Positions 10,519-21,129 are shown, counted from the first letter of the stretch. The stretch: 64,000 bases of DNA from Diploscapter coronatus (GCA_964036155.1 OZ038423.1:33123249-33187248); one strand, 5' to 3'. The notes: a model not told the origin generated them from the letters alone. Numbers and translations are program-made.

Positions 10519-10677
10519 GGGCCCGTTCATACTTTAGTTGCAATGCAGCTTGCAATTTGCAACTCGCTTGAAATAGCATGGAAAATCAAGAGAGCGCGAT
10601 TGCATTATTTCTTGTGCCCTCTTGATTTCCCATACTATTTCAAGCGAGTTGCATTGCAACTAAGTATGAACGAGCCC
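10519..10677. repeat. Family E inverted-repeat element with TA flanks, copy 1
   Basis: Arms of about 55 bp: GGGCCCGTTCATACTTTAGT at the left and ACTAAGTATGAACGAGCCC at the right, continuing inward through TTGCAACTCGCTTGAAATAG. Both sides are bordered by TA, as expected for a Tc1/mariner-type target. Confidence 0.8.
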
Positions 10678-10885
10678 TATGCGCGACTAATATTATAATT
10701 TTGATGGGGGAAATTCGCTGACCAGCGATTGTAGTGGTGTGAAGCGAGGGAGACGCGTTTTCCAAAGAGATTTTGACGAAAGTTTGGAAATGATAAAAAT
10801 CCATAAAAAAAAACTTCGGAATGCTCCAGAAACAAGCAAAACAGAACTAACAAATGTCTTTATAAGAAAAAGGACTTCTGATCGG

Positions 10886-10997
10886 GCTCCTAGAAAAAGA
10901 CCGGGTTTTCTAAGAAATAGTATGGGGAGGCAAGATAGGAAAAGGAAAAAGCCGGTGTCTTTTTCTAACTGGTGTCCCGGTGTCTTTTTCTAGGAGC
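10886..10997. repeat. Short inverted-repeat element nested in a dispersed repeat (family F)
   Basis: GGCTCCTAGAAAAAGACCGG at the left matches the reverse complement of CCGGTGTCTTTTTCTAGGAG at the right, and an extra internal GGTGTCTTTTTCTAACTGG copy is present. It sits between two blocks that are much closer together in the related repeat near 16605-16890. Confidence 0.75.
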
Positions 10998-11002
10998 CTT
11001 TG

Positions 11003-11160
11003 ATCGTTGTCTTCAAAAATTCATATCTTTAGTTACACTGATCCGTTTTTCATGCGATTTTTTGCTATAAATTTTGATTAACCCAGCAGATTTTGAGAAA
11101 AACTCATAACCCTGCCTTCACATCGGGAATATCACTTGCGTCCTCTACATATAAATCTTT
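11003..11160. repeat. Dispersed direct repeat K, copy 1
   Basis: About 150 bp closely similar to 16740-16890, including TTCATATCTTTAGTTACACT, GATCCGTTTTTCATGCG and CTTCACATCGGGAATATCAC. A smaller upstream block (AATGCTCCAGAAACAAGC, about 10828) also recurs, as GAATGTTCCAGAAACAAGC near 16602. Confidence 0.75.
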
Positions 11161-11247
11161 TAATTTGATCCTTACTTTTGTGATAATAAAGATTATGAAA
11201 TATACTAATTGGGCGATAACGATTTAATGAGACCTTTCGACTTTATA

Positions 11248-11299
11248 GTCTCTTATAGTTTTTATCATATTTTCACCTGATAAAAACTACAAGAGGCCG
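11248..11299. repeat. Family J hairpin, copy 1
   Basis: GTCTCTTATAGTTTTTATCA pairs imperfectly with TGATAAAAACTACAAGAGGC. Its right end (TACAAGAGGCCGATTTTAC) is nearly identical to the end of the hairpin at 60565-60642. Confidence 0.6.
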
Positions 11300-11842
11300 A
11301 TTTTACTAAATTCAGCAATCGGAACTTTCAAATGCAGGTGATAATACTTTGCAGACATAGATATTTGAGTAGGCTAAGATCAGCGGCATTTAAATTTCGT
11401 TAAAGTCATCATTAATGCATATTTGATTTGAATTGATATTAAAATGATTAATTACAATATGTACCAGCAATCGAGAAAATTCCATCTGTCGATTTGCAAA
11501 ATTGAGAAACTATATTTTATTCGTCTTCTTCAATTAAAAGATTCTTTTCTATGCATAAATAATAAGTAAACTAAAAAACCATCTGTCCTTGGAATTCCAT
11601 CGACCGTGAAATATCGGTGAGCTGACTCTTTTGAATTATGAAATTCAAGTTATGCTCGTATCAGGCAAAGTTAACTTTATTTAGCAAAATCATAATTTGA
11701 CCTGTCAACATAACTTTTGCAAGACCCTAATTTTTAAGATATATTTTATCTAAACCTACATTCATTTCAGAAAATTTTGTTATGCGAAATTTATTAATTT
11801 AGGTAAATCTTCTTATATTAATTTATAGCAAATAGTATCAAT

Positions 11843-14374
11843 ATGGATATCGATATGGAAGCTGTTAGTAAAGGTGATCATATTATTAAAATTTCAAAAT
11901 TGTTCATGATTTTACTAAAAAATTGTGGAGTCTTGAAATTATCGCAACACGATTTAGAAGGATGCGTAGCGTTATTCACCAAAATCTTTGTTGAATAATA
12001 TTATACTTCTAAATCATGTTGCAACAGTTCCAAGAAAGCGTTGTGCCGTTTTCATGTTGCGACGTTGTGTCGTTGTGACAATTCCGAATCATCAAAATTG
12101 CAAAGTCTAATAAAACGTTTCAGCTAGCGATAAATCTAGGCAAATAGCAGAAATTGGTCTTGTCATGCTTTTATGTTTTGGAATACCTGCCCTAATACTA
12201 CAAATTTTAATGGCATATTCCATCCACATTACTGATGAAAAACGAGAGGCAAGTCATTTTATTTCTGTAATAAAACGTGTTTATGGCAATCAGTAAATAT
12301 TAGGTTGACATTAACCATTAATTTTAAATTTATCTAGTGTAAACTTCTTTTTCGATGATAAAATTAGTCTTTATTTCTGCAATATTTTTCTGATAATGCT
12401 TGCCATCAAAATGTGAGGTGTTGAGAATTTTATCAAAAATCGTTTTGACAATGTACCTATTTAAAATGGCTATTGAGTGGAAGAAAAATGAAATATTAAG
12501 AAATGGTGCGAAGAAGATAAGAAAAACTATAAACGTTTTTCATCACACCATTCAAAATAAATGACAAAAAAGGATTTAAAATTTCCTACCTTTTTCTCAA
12601 TTCACATTTACTTAATAATAATTCAACTATATCTTCAACTGATTAATTTCAGGCACCATATTATCCGATAATAATCAAATGTCGTTTATTTTCATGCCTG
12701 TTAGCTGTTCTTTTGATTATTATATTTTTTTTATTCGTATGGATGTCAGTATTTTTAAATATAGACCCAAACGGCAAGTACATCACATATTACAAATTAT
12801 CTTTTTTACTAAGAGTTCTTAATTTGATTCTTGCATGTTCCTAACAATAAGATTGTTATTTTAAAAGTGACAAGTATTAATATATTTCATCATTCTATAT
12901 AGATTCGAACGATAGAAACTCCTCTAAAACGATTAAGTTGAGTAAGTTATATACATATATTTAATTTTAGAAAATATAATTATGTGGTACTACTTTGGTA
13001 TTGAATGTATGATTACTGTTATCATGTCTTTAATTTCTTGGTTCTTATTAACACCATTTATTTGCTGCTCGTTATCATTATTGAATATATGCCTAGTTTT
13101 ACAAAGATATGCATTGCTGTATCAAAATGAAACACTTACAAGAATTCTGACCAAGTAGGTTTCAATGTGAAGCATCGGCTTGAAATAGAGTTATATGACT
13201 AGTAAGGGATCAAGGGTGGACTGAAATGAAATTTTTGAAACCGAAACCAGAATTCCGGCCCACCCCTGGAAGGGACAGTAAAAATAACTTTTCTACTGAA
13301 ATTCAAAATGTAGTGCATTTTATTCAGGACGCATGATGATAGCATACTCTATTTTAATCAAAAATTTAGAAATTACCTGCACAAAACCATATTGATTGTT
13401 TCAATCTTCAGCGGCACTATTTCAACTGTTCAGGGAGCAATGCTTTTCGATATTTTATTTTTTAAAAGTGATGATTCATATGCAAGATATGTGCAGGTTA
13501 GTGAATAATATATCCTAAATTAATTATCAAATTTCTTCTTAGCTAATTGGTATGAGCATCGATATGTGCGCACTTCTTTCGGTATTGGTATATTTTGCAT
13601 TTTATCATAAACTTCAAAGTCTCGCAGAATTATCAAGTCGAAATTATGGATCAGAAAATCGACGAATGCTATATCAGATAATTCCATTTGCTTTCCAGCA
13701 CGTAATATTTTATCATTCTTTGTGAAAAGTTCCCGTAAAACCTCTAATTGAAACCCCGTGGTTCTTAGTTTCAACCCCTATTTTCGGGAAATTTACAATT
13801 TTCAATCGGTCATATCTCGTCATCTTGTAATCGTAGAAACTTACGATCAAAAACAAAAATATGTCACACATGCTAAAGAATATTATATAAACTACTTTAG
13901 ATGATTTGAGTTGGGTAATGTGTAAACCTAACATTTTGGGGAAAGTACATCTATTTAGGGGGTTTCGACTATATATAAAGGTTTTTACGGTATGTAAAGA
14001 GATATATTATTTAGGGTTTATCTCTATTATCAATCAGCTACAGCATTTTATTTAAATATGAATATTTATTGACTGACTTTATGTCTTTCAAAATTGATTC
14101 TAAAGACGAGAATATAATATTTGTAATATATTATAGTTTTATAAAATTGATCGATGCATATTTGTGGTCAGTAACGATACCGCTCTCATTTATAATTTCT
14201 AGCCCTGCCAGACAAAAAGCTATAAGGAATCTACTTTGCATTCGGTGAGAAATTAACGTTTCTTGGGAATTGTATTATGAAATGATAATTCTGTTTAGAA
14301 GAAAAGGACAAATTTCACCGCAATCACTCGTCCAAGCTTCGGGTGTGGAACAGTTAAAAATGAGTCGAGTTTAG
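11843..14374 (+). CDS. Nematode 7TM chemoreceptor, Sra/Srab superfamily-like
   Basis: Probable G-protein-coupled chemosensory receptor. Exons: 11843-11873, 12124-12248, 12653-12773, 12903-12941, 12971-13154, 13328-13496, 13543-13701, 14015-14244, 14299-14374; 377 aa, phases consistent throughout. Hydrophobic spans: IGLVMLLCFGIPALILQILM (TM1), LLAVLLIIIFFLFVWMSVFL (TM2), TVIMSLISWFLLTPFICCSL (TM3, followed by LQRYALLYQ), TILIVSIFSGTISTVQGAML (TM4), MSIDMCALLSVLVYFAFYH (TM5), then TM6/TM7 ending WSVTIPLSFIISSPARQKAI. LSSRNYGSENRRML after TM5 matches the LS-R-x-EN pattern I know from Sra/Srab/Sre-type receptors. Introns 2 and 3 appear to start with GCAAGT. Codons are strongly AT-ending, unlike the housekeeping genes around it. 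A broken paralog lies 350 bp downstream. The exact subfamily is uncertain. Confidence 0.8.
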
Positions 14375-14727
14375 TTGTAGAAATGAAGACCTAAAATATA
14401 ATTCTATTATTTTATTCTTATTTATTATAATATTTCATCCACAAATAAATTTATCGATTTTAAATATCGTCAGTCGATGAATATTAAATGTACACTAAAA
14501 TCGAATAAATGCATCTGTCCATTCGCATGGTTTTATATTAGCGTTCACTTTTGGAATGTACCAGAAGTAGATAGAATAACATCTGTAATTTTGCAAAAAT
14601 AATCGACCACAAGACTCATAAGATTGAAGTTCTCTATTTTGTGTGTCAAATAGCTTGAAATTTCCAGGGTACTCACAAAATTGTGCCATAATTTAATTTA
14701 CTATTGCTTCAGGATATCGAGATTGAA

Positions 14728-15023
14728 ATGAATGTCACTCATTCTAAGGATATTCTTGTTAAAGATTCGATTACGAATCCTCAATATGGTAATTTATTAT
14801 CAAACGATAATAAATGTTGAATTATTACGTGGTTTTTCTAGGTTCAATGTCACTCGAAAACCCACCATTCATATTTGAATTGATGCTGTTTTATCCTCAC
14901 TTATTGTCAATTATTGCAGTCCCTTCTATATTTATGAAAATTTTAATGACATATTCGATTCGTATGTTAGACAAGAAAATAATGTTAGTCTCAATGATAT
15001 CAATTGCTACAATACATTTTTAA
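14728..15023 (+). pseudogene. Truncated second serpentine-receptor start (paralog of the upstream gene)
   Basis: Exons 14728-14788 and 14842-15023 join in phase to give a 80-residue product that stops after TM1. The segment IAVPSIFMKILMTYSIRMLD lines up with GIPALILQILMAYSIHITDE of the intact receptor, including P, ILM, YSI and a D-x-K after TM1. A possible weak donor (GTCTCA after ATGTTA) would be in the same phase as intron 2 of the intact gene, but no TM2 exon is visible downstream. The sequence soon runs into unrelated repeats. I read it as a tandem duplicate that lost its remaining exons; a short functional protein is unlikely. Confidence 0.5.
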
Positions 15024-15682
15024 TTTAAGTGAAGCAACAAAATGAATCTTTCAGAGGAAAAAACTCGTTCTGCCTTTCAAATAAAATAATTTATTAGCCA
15101 TTCTTTATAAAAGTGGAGATTTGTTAGGAATGGCTTGGCACAGTCCAAAATTTATTTTCCTGGAAATGGTCCCTAGTAATGTAATCGAGATCCCGGAGCT
15201 CGGACGCACGTTGTTTACACTACAGTAAGTAACGTACTGAAGAATTCAAAAATCATTAGAAAGCATCTAAATGGGTCAAATTTTGTATCAAATACTTCGT
15301 CTCGCTGAGATAAACAACGTTCATTAGAAAACTTTCCGATCCAACGCTTACATAAAAAGTTATAGACCGAAAAGTGTCAAAACTGGCCAAAACAACGACA
15401 TTCTTGAGTTGTCTGTTATGCATATTTCCGTTTTATTTATTATTTTCATTTTACACGATCTGAAGAGTCGGTTGGACTGCGATGGTCAGCACGCTTTACA
15501 CTAATCATTGGCTGGATTTGCATGTATGTAGTGGGTAATTTCTTATTCATTCACCAATTTTTCGAATCTTTACGTTACTAAAACGCAGATAATCTTAATT
15601 TATGTGAAAATATGCATTTGATGTATCCATGCACGTTATGGTTTCGTAGGGACTTGAAGAGTAGTAGAACATCTATGTTTCA
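15024..15682. other. AT-rich stretch without a recognisable gene
   Basis: No exon matching the receptor family or any other is seen. A short GC-richer island (about 15185-15225, CCCGGAGCTCGGACGCACG) stands out but has no open frame. Confidence 0.4.
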
Positions 15683-16208
15683 TTTATTGTGCCCTCCTGT
15701 GGAAGGCTGTTCCAAAATTTCGCTAGACCACTTCTTTCGAAGAGTCAGAACGTTGTTAATACCTCAAACTTGGGTAATTAAACCGAAGCTATCGGCGAAA
15801 ATCGACAGATATACAGGTCTTGTAGCATATCACAGTCAAGAATGCAATTCGAATCTTTCACTGTCTGATTTCTCTTCACCTTTCTCGCCCTTTCCGTTTT
15901 CGCCCGACTCTTTCCTTATCTAACTAATACTCACTCTCTACTTTTTCTCTCCCTCCGGCCAATAAGAGAAATAGAGAGCCTATTTGAGAAGGAAAAAGAA
16001 AGAAAATGATGAGAGAAAGAGGAAACCAGACAGTGAAAGATTCGAATTGCATTGTTGCTTGGAATATACGATGAAATGTCTATATCTGCCGATTTTCACT
16101 GATAGCTTCGGTTTAATTACCCAAGTTTGAGGTATTAACAACGTTCTGACTCTTCGAAAGAAGTGGTCTAGCGAAATTTTGGAACAGCCTTCCACAGGAG
16201 GGCACAAA
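15683..16208. repeat. Foldback element with arms of about 190 bp
   Basis: The left arm starts TGTGCCCTCCTGTGGAAGGC, and the right arm ends with its reverse complement GCCTTCCACAGGAGGGCACA. Similarity runs through TTGGAACAGCC, GACTCTTCGAAAGAAGTGGT and TTAATTACCCAAGTTTGAGG to TTCGAATTGCATT, then decays in a CT/GA-rich centre (15865-16020). Mirror-image open frames on the two strands are by-products of this symmetry. Confidence 0.9.
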
Positions 16209-16739
16209 TAAAATAAATCGTCGAACAAAAAATCCGTATGTTGTCAGTCAAATAAAAATATTCGCAACGTTTGGCGATTTCATGTGTCAGAAACTATTGA
16301 AATATTTCATAATAATTCTAGCCAAGTGCTAAGGAATACGAATGTAGAAATAGGACGGTGTACAACATAGGTTCACGAAACTTTATATATACCCCTCAGA
16401 ACTGACTTCTTTCACTCGGTCCGGAATCAGTGAGTTATCTCAGACAAACTTCTCATTGGTACAAACTCGACCTAGTACTTTTACCATTTTTAAAAGATTT
16501 ATAAGAACAGAACAATCTTTATATTTTTCCAGTCATATGCATTATTGCAGAATGGACGTGGCCTATCATTCTGGGGATAATAAAACCCATAGAAACTTCA
16601 GAATGTTCCAGAAACAAGCAGAAATTCAAACAAACGTCCTTACAAAGTCGTTCTCTCTTTGAAATAGCCTTTGCTCTATTCACTGCAAAGGAGCACGTTT
16701 TTTGCTTGACGAAAATTCATCCGCGACGAGGTTTTCGAA

Positions 16740-16890
16740 TATCGTCTTCAGAAATTCATATCTTTGGTTACACTGATCCGTTTTTCATGCGGTCTTTTAC
16801 TATATAAGCTTGATTAGCCCATCAGATTTTGAGAAAAATACTTTTATAACTCTGTCTTCACATCGGAAGTATCACTCGCGCCCTCTAATC
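16740..16890. repeat. Dispersed direct repeat K, copy 2
   Basis: Copy of the repeat at 11003-11160 in the same orientation (TTCATATCTTTGGTTACACT, GATCCGTTTTTCATGCG, CTTCACATCGGAAGTATCAC). Together the two copies bracket the receptor gene, its broken paralog and the foldback element. Confidence 0.75.
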
Positions 16891-17821
16891 ATATCAGAAG
16901 AGCCCACTCTGTGTACCATTTTGAAATACCTAAATTACTCACTAGTTTATTGTTTATTGCTTTGTTTTATATGTCGGTCCCAAAGAATTATAGCCTTTTA
17001 AAAGTGGAACTTGATAATTTCCTTCTTTCTAAGGATCACTTATTTTCAGGTTCCATTTTTTATATTTGGAAAGGGGATCTTTTACTGCTTTTTTCTTTCA
17101 CACGATATAATCCGTATACATCGCGAAAATAGTGGGATGAGCAGTAAATTCAGGTCAACACGTACGTAAGTACGGGACAAAAGTTGTATCGTAGTCAAAT
17201 TTATATTTTGAACTATTATCAGGAATAAAGTGTTCTTTCGAAAGTTTAGGCAAAATTGTTCAGAAGACACCGTCAATATGCGGTGCCTTACTTATCAAAT
17301 ATCTTACCCTTTGTCATCCCTATTTCACATGCACCAATATGTAGGTGATGTTCTTGGTTTGTTGTCGTGTTTTCAGTGCGTCATACATCAGAAGTCTATT
17401 TGAAATGAAATGCGAATGAACGAACTGAACGATTATGTGAATGTGCATGGTGAAGGCGTAAAATTGGGATGAACATAGAAAATGAAGAGGGGAGGTTGGT
17501 TAATCCTGCAGTCTCTGCTTTCATGCAACCAATTACCTGACCCAACATAGAGAAGAGATAAAACGAGTATGAAAGGATATATGACAGAGTGAAGGTGAAA
17601 GGATACAAATAACACAACCAGACAAACAGACAGTGACAATGATGGAATTCATCTGTCTCTCTTCGATTGTTTCAATTCATCTCCATTTTTTTCCAATTCA
17701 TTGCTCCCAACCGACACGCGATACTCATTTTGATGATTTTCGTTTAGACCTGAACTTTATTATCACCATTCAGATGATCTTTCAGAAACCAAGATAAGTG
17801 CTGCTCATTCGAGCTTCTTCC
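16891..17821. other. Spacer upstream of the TSP1-type gene
   Basis: No supported exon. One hydrophobic open stretch (about 16911-16990, on plus) has no start context or splice partner. The last 200 bp before the next ATG is pyrimidine-rich (TCTGTCTCTCTTCGATTGTT) and probably holds its promoter. Confidence 0.4.
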
Positions 17822-18274
17822 ATGTCCCATGCACTCCTTTGTCTTCTTCTAACTCTAATCATTTGTCTTCTAGTTGATGCACAACTCGTAAGTGAAGATA
17901 AGCTTATTTGACCCCGTAAGGAGAACTTAGGGGGCTTCAGCCACGACAACATGCAGTTCAGCCAATTGGCTGGCATGGAGTGAATGGTCTGTTTGTCCAG
18001 AAGGTTAGTTATTCTAATCAGCAAAAAGCCTATAGAGAGAAATATTAGGGTGTGGAAGTTGTGGAGTGCAGATGAGGTGGAGGACTTGTCTAACAACGAA
18101 TGCCAGCTGTAGTTGTCCTGGGTGAGATTCAGACTCGTTGCAATTAGTCAAACATTCTTTAGAAACTCAACATCAATTCAATATTGCAACATCGACATCT
18201 GCCGTTATCCAAAACCAACATGTTGCTACAATTTGAAGGTCACTTCATTTCAAGGCAGATTTGCCTGTATGTAA
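17822..18274 (+). CDS. Small secreted protein with a thrombospondin type-1-like domain
   Basis: Exons 17822-17887, 17931-18003, 18049-18121, 18163-18274 give 107 aa; all phases agree and introns are 41-45 bp. The first exon is a signal peptide (MSHALLCLLLTLIICLLVDA). The mature part has the TSP1 layout: WLAWSEWSVCPE (the WSxWS-like Trp pair), SCGVQMRWRTC (the CG..-R-R-C core), then Cys pairs SCSC, YCNIDIC and PTCCYNL, ending FACM. Twelve cysteines in about 85 residues imply a disulfide-rich extracellular protein. The role is unknown; TSP1 domains usually bind matrix or other extracellular partners. Each intron falls between cysteine blocks. No neighbour explains its function. Confidence 0.72.
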
Positions 18275-18567
18275 ATGTTCGTTAGGAAACAGTCTACTAT
18301 CTAATGGATACACTTCTTTATTCTATTGCAAATTAACGTAGCAATTGAGTGAGCTTTCAACCATTTATTTTAGAAATCTTGTTGTACTTATTGAACACAA
18401 TTTCCCTTTGATTTTGTATTTTGTAATATAAATATGTCAAAAGCGGCTAACTAAAATGAGATCAAAGTAAATCCTTAAAGATTTTCAGGGGAACAGAACA
18501 GAAACAAGTTTGACCAATACTGACGATAGAAATTTGTGAGTGCGTAAATGCTGACAGAGATAGTGAA

Positions 18568-19339
18568 TTAGAAACGTTCGATAATTGTATAATTTGCATG
18601 CTGATGTTTATGGATGGGCTTATTGGGTGGAAGTGGCAATTCATCGGCAGCGATGCTGCCCTTTCCACTGTCCGTTTCGCTCTTGGAGTCTTCATCTTCT
18701 TCTTCAATCTGCACTATGTGCGTATCCTCGTCCTCCACTCCATACACTTCGATCATAGTCACATATCCAGTGCCTCGGCTCGCTTGCTGTTCCCCCTGCC
18801 CCTCAACTTGCGCCAGTCGATCTTCATTCATTTGTAGTGCGAAATCATCAGATTTCTGCTTTGTGAGTCTCATTTTCGACGAGAACCTCCTCAGTTTTGC
18901 CCAGGTCCCTGTAATCGAATTATAGTTCAGACAAGTGTCTTCTTCAAGGCAATCATTTTTAACTTACCGCTTTCTTTTTCAGTCTTGATGTCTTTCGTAA
19001 TTTGCTGAGTTAGTCCTCTCTGAATTGCAAAAGTTAAACTGTTAAAATTGCCGCATTTACGAAGATAATGCCAAAAATACTTACAACGAGAACATTGCTC
19101 CACATTTCAGAAGCATTATGAACAGGACTAATTGGATTGCCATCCACAAGAACACGACCATTTTCAGTGTAGCTAAAATGGTTGATAAAGCTTTTCAGTC
19201 TATAACACCCTGATAAAGCGACTTACCTTCTCTTATGCTTATCGACAGTATTTCGATAGAGTGAGGAAGACCTTGCGGCACTGTAGAACTCAACAGGCGT
19301 ATGATCTGAGCCGCCTCCTCCATTCATCATCGAGATCAT
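18568..19339 (-). CDS. Acidic C-terminal protein of unknown family
   Basis: I do not recognise this family. Minus-strand exons 19227-19339, 19085-19172, 18968-19019 and 18568-18908 give 197 aa with correct phases and good GTAAGT donors. There is no signal peptide or membrane segment. The N-terminal part is polar (MISMMNGGGGSDHTPVEFYS), followed by a better-ordered middle (YTENGRVLVDGNPISPVHNA, MWSNVLV, TWAKLRRFSSKMRLTKQKSD). The C terminus contains an acidic block (VQIEEEDEDSKSETDSGKGS). This resembles an intracellular adaptor or scaffold with disordered ends. The start is the first of two close ATGs (MISM), 11 bp after a putative short leader. Confidence 0.6.
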
Positions 19340-20559
19340 TTTGATGGTGTATAATGTCAGAATAAATCAGTAAGTCACTAAAATGTATGCTGATGAGTAA
19401 AAATTAAATATAGAATGGATTGAAGGCAATCAAATCGAAACGGAAGAGTTAAATATGAAGAACTGGCAGGAATGAAGAGAAGGGGAGGAGTCAAGGAACA
19501 ATGGAAAAAGGATGCAGATCGCCAAATCGACTGATCAGAGAAGAACTGGGCGGGACTAAAGGAAGCGATAGAAATGAAGCAAAGCTGGGGCAAATTGGAA
19601 GGGGAAATACTGAGTCATTCGCCAAACACACGCACACATAATCTGTGTTCGATATGTAATTCGAGGTTAAGGATCAAAGGCGCAGTTGCAGGAAATATTA
19701 ATGATTTGGAAGTGGAGGGCACGTCATCAGTGAGAAAAAGAGCTGCAAGGGAAATAGATGACAAATCAGAAGATGTGAAGGGAAACCAACTGAATGCTAA
19801 ATGCTGAATGCGCTCTTGAGATCGGAAGAACATGGTCGAGAATAAAATGAGAGGGAAATAGGAGAAATGTGATCAATTCGAAGAAGTTAACGAAGACGAA
19901 TGACTGCAATGAACAGTGAAGTCGCGAGGAAATAGGGTGAGAAGTGAAGTACAGCATATCGTTGAAATTGTCAATGAAGTAAAGAAAAGTATTGTTCACC
20001 TTTGAGTGCATTTTGCTGTATGAAGAGTTGTTCAGGTCTTCCTTCTTCTCCTTTTATACATCATTTCTTCGTCGTTCTTCCTCTAATTGCTTCGATTCGA
20101 TCGTTATCCATCGATTAAATCTCCCATTTCATCATTTTCTTCTTCTTCACTTTTTTATTTTCCTTTAACTTGCCTCTTTTCTCAATAAAATCTCTCTTCT
20201 CCTCCGCAATATTTTTGTATTTTCTACAGAAACGTGACACATCTTACACATAACAAAGGCAGCCTCTCCTCTTATTGAAATGCTCTGTGCCACGTGCGTG
20301 TCGTGAGATCGAGAAAATATGTTTTCCAACTATAGCTCGAATGTCGTTGTTTACAACCTATTTTTGTCTGCCCTTCCTCCAATTTTTAATCTTCCTTCTC
20401 TCATCACTTTGTTGTTGTGTAAATTTCTCGAAACTCCTCCACAATTCACTTGACTTGCCCCTACAGTAAAGGACTGAAAGAAATAAACGGAAGTTCAAAA
20501 AGTTTCAAAATAAAAAAATTAGCTCATAGTCACATTGGGCAGTTCCTCAAGTATGTAAA
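19340..20559. other. Gene-free stretch upstream of the acidic protein
   Basis: No exon with matching splice partners is visible. The interval has long purine-rich runs on plus (19555-19870) and pyrimidine-rich runs (20036-20210, TTCTTCTCCTTTT type). It probably contains the promoter of the minus-strand gene; no core element is recognisable. Confidence 0.4.
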
Positions 20560-21110
20560 TATTTTTTCGACAATAGGAATAGAAATCTGCAGAAAAATGA
20601 AAAGTTAAGCGAAGGATAGGCGTTGTTTTTGCAGACATTCCTCGCAAAGACTATAGATCGCGATATTCGCCATACAGACCACACGGATAGAGGAATGCAG
20701 CATTCGCTAAATCTCCAAAGCTGATCTATTTTTATCTCCAATTTCTCATCACGCAAGCTTACTAAGTTTACTGATTTTTCTCCAGTTTCAGATATTTTTA
20801 AGAAAAGAGTTACCAATTCGACCCGTCATTTTTATTGGCCTTTGCCCGAAGAATTATCGTGAATTATTTAGATTCTCGATAATAGAAGAAAAAACTAGAT
20901 TTCAGAGACGATAAAAATTCGAAGTTGGGAATTGAGTGCAGCAAAGTCGACCACCACTTGACGTTTGCGTTGAACAGAAGAATCCTTAAAAAAAAGTTGA
21001 CAGAATTACGTGTATTTACCAGGAAATTACATATTGTTACTAAAGAATGTAGATGATATAATATAGTGTCATTCGCATATCGAAAATAATAACTAAAGAG
21101 CGCAAACAGT
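20560..21110 (-). pseudogene. Cluster of exon-like fragments, possible decayed gene
   Basis: On the minus strand three segments read like coding sequence and could be joined: about 21010-21105 (VHFGELFALFSYYFRYANDT, then an open run to GTAAAT), about 20895-20985 (DSSVQRKRQVVVDFAALNSQ, LRIFIV), and about 20677-20852 (ANKNDGSNC / FGDLANAAFLYPCGLYGEYR, then DL and a stop). Two of the acceptors needed (TTTTTTTAAG, GGGCAAAG) are poor, no start codon is convincing, and I recognise no family. It may be a remnant or chance; treat as a candidate only. Confidence 0.25.
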
Positions 21111-21129
21111 TCCCCAAAGTGTACCCGAA

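Larger units (their letters stand above)
10219..11842. other. Repeat-rich spacer upstream of MTCH and of the receptor gene
   Basis: No exon is supported. Apart from four repeats listed separately (10519, 10886, 11003 and 11248), it is AT-rich unique-looking sequence. It contains the MTCH promoter on one side and the receptor promoter on the other, the latter 11700-11842 with no clear core motif. Confidence 0.5.

Noticed and set aside
13520..13774. 84-codon minus-strand open frame
   Set aside because: It is antisense to the receptor exon 13543-13701 that carries the LSSR...EN motif in frame.
15612..16228. Two near-identical open frames on opposite strands
   Set aside because: They are the two arms of one foldback element read from each side, not genes.
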